From Tetmemena sp. SeJ-2015 (taxonomy: Eukaryota > Ciliophora > Spirotrichea > Sporadotrichida > Oxytrichidae): a DNA stretch of 64,000 bases. The notes beneath the pieces were generated by a model that worked only from the letters and a program-made list of their open reading frames with translations, was not told the DNA's origin and made no database searches. Positions 32,663-41,690 of this stretch are shown piece after piece. The translations under genes and the position numbers were made by a program. The DNA is taken from the NCBI GenBank assembly GCA_027382625.1, contig JAJKFJ010021217.1:124001-188000 (forward strand), read 5' to 3'. Position 1 is the first letter of the stretch. Each line of letters opens with the position of its first letter.

Positions 32663-35600
32663 TCAAAAATATTATTGCCTCTTTCGAAGAAGAATATCTT
32701 GCATTCTTTATTCAGGGATCATAAAAATTGATAGATGTAGAGATAAATGAGGTGAGTAATTTTTAGCTTTTGAAGATAGAACCACATTAGCTAGGGTTGA
32801 ATTGAAGTAGTGAAGGAGGAAGTCATTAAAAATCAAAATTGAGGACATGGAGATGACTCGACTTAAAGCTTCTGAGAATCCCCTGAATCCATCTTGCAAC
32901 TTGCTCCTCAAAAAGAGGAAACTGTGCATCTGTAGATGGATCAGCACTTCTCGAATGCTCAGAAAAGACATCACTAAGCTCAATTTGAGAGAAGAATGAA
33001 CTTCGCTTTTCTCATAAAAGTTTTGCCTCAAAGGAGAGCTCAAAAGATGCTGCACACTTTGGGAAGATGAGATTAAGGGTGAGAAGAAATTCAATACCCA
33101 GAACAAGGGCCAGTAGAGGATCCACTTACGATCTTACCTCCTTAAAAAGGCATTCAATTTATTTACTCCCTTTGATTTAGATGAATCTTCACTCATTAAG
33201 GGCTAAGATGCAACTGGTGGTTAACTAAGTGCATGAAGCCTCTTCTTAAGATCCTCTATCCATTCTTTTCCGTAATTAGGCCTTAATTTGCCTTTACGAG
33301 AATTGACTCCAGGATTAGAGGTAGGAATAGATGTCCCACTTGAGCTATTCACAATTTCAAGGTTTCTTCTGAATTCCTCTATTTCCTCTTCAAAGAGCTT
33401 ATCTTCATCATCTTAGTAAGGAGACCTTTGAGAAGATGTCATCTTAGTAGATGCTTAAGATCTAACCGGACCTGAGCTTGGTCCAGGCTCCGGTTGCACA
33501 GCTTTTGGAGCATTCATATTTGTAGGGTTCACACTCTGAATATTTTAAGGCCTCGCTTGTTACTTTTGACTTGATTATGGGGGAGGACTTTTAGGCATCT
33601 GTTGATTCATTTGAGGGGAATTTTCACCAGTTCCATAATGATTTCTTGTAAACTCTTGTGTGACCTAATTTGGCTATGATTTCATCTCATCCATAGGAGA
33701 CTTTTTCTTTTTAGACTTTGACTTTTTGGCAATTGGCTAATTTTTCTACTACCCATTACTCATGATATAGGCATAGAGTTCATCTGAGTCCATGGCTTGG
33801 ACCTTTTGACTCTAAGCATTAGGTACTTCATCAATAGATATTGTAATGCACTTAAAATTTGATAGGCTGCTGATTTTTTTGCTGTTATTTGTTGGACTTG
33901 GCTTTAGCTCTCTGTCTATTCCTTCTGTTACCATTATTATTTGCACCTCTATCTTGCAACAAATCCGTGGCGCTAAAGTTCTACTGTTGTTGTTGCTATT
34001 ACGGATTCTACTGTTGCTGCTGCGGATACTTTTGCTATTGCTACTATTGCTGCTACTAGTTTGCAAATTACTGTTGTCCCTCTTAGGGTGTCTATCCATT
34101 GTACTATTGGTTCTGCTGATACTAGTTGTTCTGCTAATTCGCTCCGTTCTATTACTGCTACTACTATTGTTGTTGCTGTTGTTACTTTCTCTTGGGCTAG
34201 AGTTCTTCCTTTGTGTTAACAAGGGTGCTGGCTTTCAGATTGAAGTCATAGCAGCATTGAGCTCTAGCTCTAAAGCTCTAGTAGCTTTCCTCTTGTACCT
34301 TGTACTCATCTATCTCTCGCACCTTTTCCAAAGAAGATTCCATTATGTCACTTGTCTCTCCCCTGGCTGAGGCTTCTTTTGCCTCACGCCAGATTACTTG
34401 CACTATTGGTGCCTGCAAAACTTGCTTCCTGTAATGCTCATAGTGAAATCTGCGGATGATGCAGCTCTTGGTAGGAGTGTTTAGTTTTAGATAAGATAGC
34501 AACTAGAGCCACAAGTCCTCAAGTAGGTCATATATAATTCAATTCAATTATACCTAGTCAGTACTTCCTTTGAAGAGATCGAAGTAGTCTCCGACAGCTG
34601 AAATTATCTCATCAAAGACCTTCTTGTTCACAGAGTATTTAACACAGACAAGTTCTGTTTTTGGCTTTGGCTAAGCCTAATCAGTTGGAGATTTCTTCAT
34701 AATATATAATAATTATGTTAAAAGGCTTATAATTGTGTAAAAACTTCTGTGGCTGCAATTCTGGCTAGGGAGTCTTCTGCACTTGAGAGATAAGATGATT
34801 ATCTCTTGCATCTTTGTTGAGTTTATCCCTAACTTGGCCCACTATGTCTAGAATTTTGTTGCTGAAGATTTTCATTAACTCATCTGAGTTGAGGTTAGCG
34901 TTCTTTTAGAGCCACACTAGGTAATCTAACACCGTTTTGTAGTCCTTCACGTACTCATCAGGTTTCTTGCCGTTGTAAAGATGGATGAGCATGCTAGTTA
35001 GGTTCTGATCAAGCTCCTCTCTGCGTCTTTAGATTGACTGCTTAATCTTGTTCTGTCGATCTTGCTCTTTAAAATATGATCGAATCACAAAGTTAAAAGT
35101 AGCTGATCATTCTGGAACTGCTGTGATTGCTGTTGAGGCTAGTTGCCTTCATAGCCTGGCTACTGTTACTACTACTGATTATATCTCTACTACTGCTGCT
35201 GATGCTACTGCATATGATTGTGGTACTGCTAACCGTACTCTAAGCTAGTGGCAAGTGACTGCAAATGCTGCTCCATAGTCATATTCTGATAAAGAGGTGG
35301 ACCTTGGCTGTACAACTGCTAAAAGAAAGCAATGGGATCCATGCCTTATCCTCCATTAACACCGTTCATGGCTGGATCATCTGAGTAGCTGTACTGAGAG
35401 CAGTTTTAACCATCACCATTATTGCTGGTGGTGTAGGCTCCTGATGATAAGTTGTCAGAGCCGTATTCATCGTAGCAGGCATTTTAGGAATCAATATCCT
35501 CATCATCCTGTTCTTCATCATCGTCATCCTAATTCCCATCGTCATCTTCTCCTTCATCAAAGAATTCATCGTCATTTTCATCTAATTCATCCTCATCTTC

Positions 35601-36609
35601 CTCCTCAATATGTCCATCTGGCTGACCAGCGTTAAAATAGCAACAGGCCTTATTTAAAAGTGTTTGGGTTAGCCTCTCTGAAACCTCTCTACACAGTTGT
35701 CGATCCAGTCTTAATGGAGTAATTAGGAAAGTTTTATTTCATAGTGCATGAAAATTGATTAGGCTCGACTTGGCTGACATCTGCGTACTCTTCATAGCAA
35801 ACTGATCCCTCTTTTACCTCTTCCAAGTCACTCTCTTGTTAGCAGCAGTGCTGGCAAGATGTGCAATCTCCCTGCTTTTACTGCTTTTATTACTGATCGA
35901 CCTGCCCTGATGTTTAACAAGCAGTCGTTTGAGATCCTTAAGCAGTTTGAGATTAACTTACTTGATTTTGGTTTATCTACTACGACTACAGATTTGATTG
36001 CTGCTGTTTGGGCGGCTGATTATTCTAATTAAAATCAATCATTCATTAAAGTAAAAGGGAGTCATTATTCTTTGAGTTTTGAGAATTATTATTGAATTAT
36101 TGATTCTGATTAGATTGGGTCTGCTGTTAATTTTCTTTCTGTTAGCTTGCCTGTTTCTGATCTTTAAAATACATGTAATACTTAATTTAAAATCTTGCTT
36201 CTGACTCTCATTGGCAGTGTTTACGCTAGTCTGCTATAATATATAGTGAGTAGGATATTGCTTTTGAGTAGGCTACTAAGTCTAAGCAGGAGCAGGGGCT
36301 TATGCGGTTTGCTGTCAATTCTGCCTGGCTGCTTTCTAGTAGACAGGATCTAGACTCCATATTATTTAATTTGAATTTTATGGAAACAATGAAAATACCT
36401 TCGTAAGATTAAACTTGGGCTTGAGGGTTACTTCTTTATACTATAAACAAATTTTATTAAATTTTCTTGCACTATTCTATTGCTAATTGACCTTTTTAAA
36501 ATTTTCAAGACTAGCTATAATTTATAGATTAAACCTGAGAAGCCTGAGACTGAGTATTCTTGGAAGGCTAAGTTTGTTGGTTCTTGTTGGACCTATTAGT
36601 GGCTTTCAT
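32663..36609 (-). CDS. very Q-rich, acidic, multi-MDS protein of unknown function
   Basis: Start at 36609 (MKATNRSNKNQQTQPSKN). Blocks joined by pointers give a Gln/Asn-rich N-terminus, an acidic tract (35500-35620, many Asp/Glu), GMDPIAFFQQLYSQGPP, a helical block (LDQNLTSMLIHLYNGKKPDE) and a folded-looking part (TELVCVKYSVNKKVFDE). After these come long polyQ tracts (33980-34190) and a basic, Pro/Ser-rich part (ELYAYIMSNGQQ, SKSKKKKSPMDE, KEWIEDLKKRLHA). PolyQ mixes CAA, CAG, TAA and TAG. Verified pointers: 36019, 35632, 35058, 34695 and 33825. The frame stays open past a possible 5' splice site near 33125 to TGA 32663, so the C-terminus is uncertain. It may be a transcription- or RNA-related scaffold (inference). 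Confidence 0.65.
33825..33849. other. IES, pointer ACTT/AAGT (25 bp)
   Basis: ACTT at 33825-33828 and 33850-33853 on the plus strand. On the minus strand, excision joins NQQPIKFQ to VPNAQSQKVQAMDS and removes a TGA. Confidence 0.85.
34695..34743. other. IES, pointer CTTC/GAAG (49 bp)
   Basis: CTTC at 34695-34698 and 34744-34747. Minus-strand excision joins PQPELQPQK to KSPTDQAQPKP in frame. Confidence 0.8.
35058..35104. other. IES, pointer GATC (47 bp)
   Basis: GATC at 35058-35061 and 35105-35108. Excision removes a TGA and joins SQQFQND to RQNKIKQSIQRR. Confidence 0.85.
35632..35653. other. IES, pointer TTAAAA/TTTTAA (22 bp)
   Basis: TTAAAA at 35632-35637 and 35654-35659. Minus-strand excision joins EANPNTF to NAGQPDGHIEEED in frame. 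Confidence 0.85.
36019..36063. other. IES, pointer ATTATTCT (45 bp)
   Basis: ATTATTCT at 36019-36026 and 36064-36071. Minus-strand excision removes a TGA and joins NSQNSKNN to QPPKQQQSNLQ. Confidence 0.9.
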
Positions 36610-36957
36610 GATTATTAATTGTTTAAATTAAAAATACTATAATTTATATCTTCTCTCTCCCTTTATCCCCCACCTCATAATTCTTAAAACACATGCCAAC
36701 CATTTCAAAACCATTCAGACTCTCAACATAAAAACTAACATTCACCAATCACAGAATCAAATCACTCCAAAAAGCACATATCAAAGATGAAAAACAGCAT
36801 CTGAATAAGCAGCCAATATCTAAATTATTCTAATAATTTTTTCTCCACTAACTATCTTTAAACTCATTGGATGATAAGAATCTGACGGAATTCATGATCA
36901 AGAAATTATCATATTTTATTACTCATTCACTTTTTCACTTTTCCTGCTAGTGAAACT

Positions 36958-37332
36958 TCAAGCAGAGTCAGGCTTTGGTTACTAGTCCAATCTAGTTTAA
37001 ATGTGATCTCTGAATTCTTCCATTTCCTGGGGAGAAATTACTGTCTTGCAAAGGGGGCAACTATTTTAATTCTGAAACCATTGCTTTAACAAAAATATTT
37101 TTAAAAGCATTAAATGAATTGTTGGCTTTATACAATCGGTATGGAAGTAATGTCTAACATCACAGGGTAAAGGTGTTACTTTGTCATTATCAGTGAACTT
37201 TTCCATGCAAATTATGCATTCTTTTAAACAAAGAGACAAAAATATCTTAAAGATTATCAATTCATCAGTGTTGCTAAATGTCTTGGGATTGAAATTTACT
37301 AAGGGGATGTAGGCTAAGAGTGTCTATGTCAT
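36958..37332 (-). CDS. small RING-H2 finger protein (probable E3 ubiquitin ligase)
   Basis: Start at 37332 (MTQTLLAYIPLVNFNPKTFS). The RING-H2 finger runs CIICMEKFTDNDKVTPL, then C-D-V-R-H-Y-F-H, then TDCIKQWFQNQNSCPLCKTV after a 42-bp IES is removed: C-x2-C, C-x4-H-x2-H, C-x10-C-P-x-C. The tail ends with TGA at 36958. About 110 aa, consistent with a compact RING-H2 protein. A hydrophobic stretch (ELIIFKIFLSLCL) just before the finger could be a short unplaced IES or a membrane segment. The ATG lies 50 bp from the start of the divergent neighbour at 37382. Confidence 0.85.
37083..37124. other. IES in RING finger, pointer GCTTT/AAAGC (42 bp)
   Basis: GCTTT at 37083-37087 and 37125-37129. Minus-strand excision joins HTDCIK to QWFQNQNSCPLCK, giving an exact RING-H2 spacing. 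Confidence 0.9.
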
Positions 37333-37381
37333 TTATTGATTCGATTATTGCTCTCTCATTGCCTTCATTACTTCCATTACA

Positions 37382-37922
37382 ATGCAAGGAAGGCAGATTA
37401 TTCCCAAAGTACAACAAGCAGTCACTATGAATGCAGAAGGAAAGCAGTGGCACACTATATAAAAGGCCACAAAGTTAAAGTAGTCAAGCGTAAAGCAGTC
37501 TCTATCCAAAATATTTTTTCTTATAGTGTTTTCATTTTAAATAGGAAAGAAACCTTAATAAAAGAATTTTGTCTCAATGAAAGCAACACCAAGCAAAATG
37601 ATAAGCTAGCCAGCAGTTTTATATCTTTGACTCAAGCAGTTGAACAGCAACATTCTAAGATTGATTAGTATTGTAGTCCCGGAATTAGTTAAGCTTTCTT
37701 GTCCCAAGTTCAAACTGGAGGAGGCTTGACTTTCAAACTAAGAAGGTGAACGTTGGAAATCTCAAGGACAGAGAGAAGGAATCTACTGCTAGGATCAAGA
37801 GATACAGATGACTAAGAGAATACTAGGAACTCAACTCAACAAAAGTAAACAAAAAGAAAAAGAATAACAAAAAGAATAAGAAAAAGAACAAAACAAGAGA
37901 ACAGAGCAAGAAGTTAAAATGA
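37382..37922 (+). CDS. small Lys-rich protein of unknown function
   Basis: Start at ATG 37382 (MQGRQIIPKVQQAVTMNAEG). An AT-rich insert near 37500-37550 must be removed (pointer not placed) to reach ETLIKEFCLNESNTKQNDK and LTQAVEQQHSKIDQYC. Two short IESs (37710, 37802) then give SQVQTKKVNVGNLKDREKE, RIKRYQELNSTKV and a Lys/Asn-rich tail ending at TGA 37920-37922. The basic tail suggests nucleic-acid or nucleolar binding, which is inference only. No family recognised. Confidence 0.6.
37710..37732. other. IES, pointer TCAAACT (23 bp)
   Basis: TCAAACT at 37710-37716 and 37733-37739. Excision joins AFLSQVQT to KKVNVGNLKDRE and avoids the TGA that follows in the other frame. Confidence 0.85.
37802..37819. 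other. very short IES, pointer ATAC (18 bp)
   Basis: ATAC at 37802-37805 and 37820-37823. Excision removes an in-frame TGA and joins ARIKRY to QELNSTKVNKK. Confidence 0.75.
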
Positions 37923-38040
37923 AATATATAAGGAAATTCGCCATTTTAAAACATAATTTGAAATAAACTTGCAATATTAATTCCAAATATTTAATACTAT
38001 TAAGTAGATCATGTAGTTTACTTTTAAATTTTAATAATTA

Positions 38041-38426
38041 GCGATTATAGTTGTACTGGTATGCTCTCGGCTTAAGTTCACAAGACTCAACTTCATTTGA
38101 AAAAATTAGAAGTCCTAGAGATATAATGCCTGCTTGAAATAACTCGGAATTAAGATTCTTCTGAAAGTATTCTTCAGGACTACCGGCCGGATTTGGTTAC
38201 TATTGTAATAATTAATTCAGACGTTCTACTTTTCAACAAAAATTTGTTTTAAAAAAATCTCTTCATTTTTATTTTTATTGGTTCAGTTAATAAAATCTTT
38301 TAATGAAACTAATTATTCAAATAAGCAAAACATAAATCTAGCAATTTGTATTTAGAGATGAAATCATTAAATTCCATAGAATATTATTGATTTTAAAGTT
38401 ACCTCTCCTGATGTTATCGTAAGCCA
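38041..38426 (-). CDS. small single-membrane-helix protein, unknown
   Basis: An MDS at 38400-38426 starts MAYDNIRRGN. A second at 38041-38205 reads PNPAGSPEEYFQKNLNSEL, then a hydrophobic helix (GIISLGLLIFSNEV), then ESCELKPRAYQYNYNR. The size and layout (short polar N-terminus, one helix near the C-terminus) resemble small mitochondrial or tail-anchored proteins, but no family is certain. About 190 bp of AT-rich DNA between the blocks is presumably an IES whose pointer I could not fix. The exact stop is unclear. Confidence 0.45.
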
Positions 38427-38614
38427 TTTAAGTCATTTTCAGCCATCATTCTTATTTTTTAAATATATTTTAACATCATTTTTGTCAAAAATTCGTACTC
38501 GATTTATAATATTCATATTTTAATTTTATTCTAGCTAATATCTTGTATTCTGCTTTTTATGTTTTTATTTTAAGTGTTTTATATTTCAATTGAATATCTC
38601 TCATTTGACAATAT

Positions 38615-38955
38615 TCTAACAATCAGGGGAGTAGTCAAAAGTTAAATCTACGTTGAGAAAATGAATTCGAGCGAGCTGATAGCGTGGTTTGAAATTAATT
38701 TTAGTTGATATTTAAAGTTCTATTCTAGGTGGAAATTGGTTGAAATAAGGAATTAATTAAAATCACCATTGCAAATTAAATAATTGAGAATTAAATTAAC
38801 ACATTTGAAGTTTGGAACATTGGAACATTGGAACTTTGGAACATTTTGGAGTATTAGGGCGTACATTAAAAGATTAGGAATGGCCAATATTAAGAGCGCC
38901 GAGAATGTTCCAATGTTCCAATCCTGAGTGTGAGGAGGAAGATAAATAAATATGT
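38615..38955 (+). repeat. left terminal inverted repeat (341 bp)
   Basis: Matches 40451-40791 in reverse complement, with no mismatch found by eye. It contains tandem TTGGAACAT-type units at 38811-38850 and inverted units (TGTTCCAATG) at 38903-38922. Confidence 0.92.
38811..38922. promoter_or_regulatory. iteron-like array GGAACATT in opposite orientation
   Basis: Four GGAAC(A/T)TT units in direct order at 38813-38850 face two GTTCCAAT units at 38906-38922. The two sets could pair as a stem around a loop of about 60 bp. The same array is in the right repeat at 40480-40591. Iterons beside a Rep gene usually bind the Rep protein at an origin; that role here is inference. Confidence 0.6.
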
Positions 38956-39040
38956 GAGAGTGAATATTAAAATTAAAATATAAATATTCAGCTGCAGTAT
39001 AAATGAGGAGTTCGCCATCGGATACACAAATAAAGAATTC

Positions 39041-40393
39041 ATGAAGCGGAACTCTCGTACCAGCAAGGATCCGTCATCCTATCACAAGAAGCTAGCGTTT
39101 TTCCTTCATCTTGACCGAAGCTACAGCAGGGACATGATGAAAGAGACAGAGGCAGCCCTGCACGAACAATTCAAAGACATTTTTTCGGTGGTAATTTTTG
39201 AGACCACCAAGGATAGAGAGCTCTACATGGTCATCCTGCTGAAGAGCACCTCTCTGGGCCTTAGTAAATACTACTTCAACTCAACCAATTACAAGGGAAG
39301 GCAATTCTTGGACAAAAAGGGCATAAAGTGCGAGAGCATCAACAGAGGCAACCTTTCCTAGGCTATCAAGCTGCACGGCCCCGCCCAAGTTTTCACTGGG
39401 AGCCTATCCGAAATTCTCAAAGCGCTGGAGGTTCAGTCAGAGCGCGTGAGCCAGGAGAAGCTTGCGCAGGCACTTGAGGACTCAAAGCAGCCTGACCCTG
39501 TGGTCCAATACGCCATTCAGCAGATGAGAGAGGGCAGGGCCCAGACCTTCCAGGAGCTCTTCAATTAGAATGTGGCTGAAATTAGCAATTTTTTAAATGA
39601 AAAAAGAAAATAGAGAATCCAAGTCCAAAGGGGTAAATAACTTGTGCTTTCGCATCGAGACTAGCTGCTCTCTTACTTAGAGTAGATCAGGATAGGCCCA
39701 AACTAAAGGGAGGAGGCACCTAGAATCACCGAAGAATATCTCAAGCAGTATAATCTACACGAGGCCTTGGATGCGGTGTACGAAATAATCGTGAAGTAGA
39801 GTGATGACAAGATGAAAGGAGTGTGGCTTCATGGGGAGCCCGGCACAGGAAAGAGTACTCTCGCTGGACTGCTGGAGCAAATCTTTTTCTCCGAGTAGCT
39901 CGAGGAGGTGACCGATACCTTTGTGCTCGATTAGAAAAAGGAGGGGTAGACTGCAACCCTGGTGATCTTAGACGAGGTGAACAGCCCAATGTTTTTCAAA
40001 AAAAGTGGAATCGCAAAGATGAAGCGTTTCCTAGAAGGCAAAGGCTACGCACTCAATGTGAAGCATGGCTCAGCAGAGAAGAGGTACCAAGGCTGCTCAG
40101 TGTTTATCACATCTAACGACACCCCTCTCAAGTACATGAGCAGCCTTGATCGAGAGGCATTCAAGGAGAGAGTAAAGTTCGTGGAAATGCTCAAAGGGGA
40201 GAATTATGCAAGGTAGGCGTTTCCACTGGCTGCAGATCAGATCGCAGCATACTTTGAAGAGAGGATGATTCGAGATGGACTCATTCAGCAGAAAGTAGGA
40301 TAGGAAGGCGATCTCGTCGCAGATACAAACATCGATGACCTAACAGAAATTAGCGTTGAACATTTGAGAGAAGAGATTCAAGAACAGCAGTGA
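39041..40393 (+). CDS. Rep-like protein with SF3 helicase domain
   Basis: ATG 39041 to TGA 40393 gives 450 aa, reading through many TAA/TAG as Gln, so the gene is adapted to the host code. The C-terminal half has the SF3 helicase signature: Walker A GEPGTGKST (about residue 267), Walker B LVILDEV (about 308), and motif C VFITSND with a later Arg-rich stretch (LDREAFKERVKF). The N-terminal 110 residues are alpha/beta-like (AFFLHLDRSYSRD, ELYMVILLKSTS), where Rep proteins carry the HUH nuclease, but no His-x-His pair and no Tyr-x-x-Lys motif is visible. So the nuclease is either very divergent or absent. GC is higher than in the flanks. The frame is open upstream too, so the true start could be earlier. 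Confidence 0.88.
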
Positions 40394-40450
40394 GCATCTT
40401 ATTAGTATGTAGTTCGTAGTAATTTTCATAATAAGGATTAAATTAAACTT

Positions 40451-40791
40451 ACATATTTATTTATCTTCCTCCTCACACTCAGGATTGGAACATTGGAACA
40501 TTCTCGGCGCTCTTAATATTGGCCATTCCTAATCTTTTAATGTACGCCCTAATACTCCAAAATGTTCCAAAGTTCCAATGTTCCAATGTTCCAAACTTCA
40601 AATGTGTTAATTTAATTCTCAATTATTTAATTTGCAATGGTGATTTTAATTAATTCCTTATTTCAACCAATTTCCACCTAGAATAGAACTTTAAATATCA
40701 ACTAAAATTAATTTCAAACCACGCTATCAGCTCGCTCGAATTCATTTTCTCAACGTAGATTTAACTTTTGACTACTCCCCTGATTGTTAGA
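40451..40791 (-). repeat. right terminal inverted repeat (341 bp)
   Basis: Reverse complement of 38615-38955. It begins 58 bp after the stop of the helicase gene. Confidence 0.92.
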
Positions 40792-40806
40792 GTAATAGAG
40801 AGTCAT

Positions 40807-41117
40807 ATTTGTGGTATAATTTATATTGGAATTAATTCTGTGGAGTGCCGATCGTTAATAGAAGCACTTCGGTGAGTAAGGCGCGGCTGATCTATCATTG
40901 CATCTAATTCCAGATTTGCATCTCTAAAAAGTAGTCAGCTTCATTTATATTATGTGAGATTAGGGATACTCTTCTTTCATCGAAGATTTAATAAAATCAG
41001 ATGGAGCTCAGAATCAGAAATGCTATTGTCTACAACCTATACTTACTTAAAACTCACTGGTTCTTTGTTCTGCTAAAGAAGGGGTTCTCTGTTTTCAATG
41101 TCACTTCTCTCTTCCAT
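40807..41117 (-). CDS. unknown gene fragment beside the Rep element
   Basis: An ATG at 41117 begins MEERSDIENREPLLQQNKEP, followed by VSFK and an insert starting GTAAGT. A second block (40807-40935) reads RDANLELDAMIDQPRLTHRS and continues to a TGA 15 bp from the Rep element. The N-terminal style (acidic, LLQQ) recalls the cytosolic start of membrane transporters. The gene seems to end where the element begins, so the insertion may have broken it, or its remaining MDSs lie elsewhere. Confidence 0.45.
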
Positions 41118-41690
41118 CATATATATCTTCTAAATTTATATTTTAAACTTTCATTTAATATCACACAAACTAGTTCTCTTATTTATATATATAAAATATA
41201 CTAGAACCTTAATTTTTTATTATCCATTTAGTATTAAAAGATTTTCTGCTTTATTCAAACATATTTAAAGTTAAAAAGCATATCATTAAAAATTAAACCT
41301 TAAATATGATAAATTGAATCAAACAAGCGTCAACAGAACAATTTTAATCAATAAATTAAAACAATCAAAATTATAATTAAACTAATTATAATTAACAAAA
41401 TTACTCACTCATAAATATTTTTAACAAATTTACTTGAAAATTATAATTTAATTTTAATGTTTGCCAAATTAAATTAAGAAATTGTAGAAAAAGCTTCACT
41501 TATCAGATTTTTATAAGGAAGGAGGTAATCCACTACATTCAAAAAATAAAAAATTCATAACATAAATTTAGACATTATGAATTAAAGCATTGTATTTCTA
41601 TGAGGCAAAGCATAATTTTTATATAGGAATCTTTTGAGTTAGTTAAAAATAAATTATAAGAACAAAAGGAGAACATTTCTGACTAATAAA
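41118..41690. other. AT-rich spacer
   Basis: Very AT-rich, with no coding frame supported on either strand. Presumably holds the 5' flanks of two divergent genes. Confidence 0.6.

Larger units (their letters stand above)
38615..40791. mobile_element. 2.18-kb Rep/SF3-helicase element with 341-bp terminal inverted repeats
   Basis: Outer ends TCTAACAATCAGGGGAGTAG and its reverse complement mark 38615 and 40791. The inverted repeats (38615-38955 and 40451-40791) appear identical over 341 bp. Between them lies one gene on the plus strand (39041-40393) for a Rep-like protein. Each repeat holds several copies of GGAACATT in both orientations. The flanks (ACAATAT left, GTAATAG right) show no clear target-site duplication. 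Near-perfect repeats plus an intact gene point to a recent insertion. No transposase other than the helicase protein is encoded. Confidence 0.9.

Noticed and set aside
33846..34370. 174-codon plus-strand frame rich in leucine, membrane-protein-like
   Set aside because: It is the exact antisense of the polyQ coding tract of the Q-rich gene on the minus strand (CAG/CAA/TAG/TAA read as CTG/TTG/CTA/TTA).
37921..38040. Possible G4T4/C4A4 telomere tract or element end
   Set aside because: Only A-rich runs of the Lys tail and AT-rich spacer are present; no telomeric unit was seen here or elsewhere.
39741..39989. 82-codon minus-strand frame and a shifted 97-codon plus frame inside the Rep element
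   Set aside because: Both overlap the SF3 helicase motifs in the true frame and have Arg/Ser/Pro-rich shadow composition.
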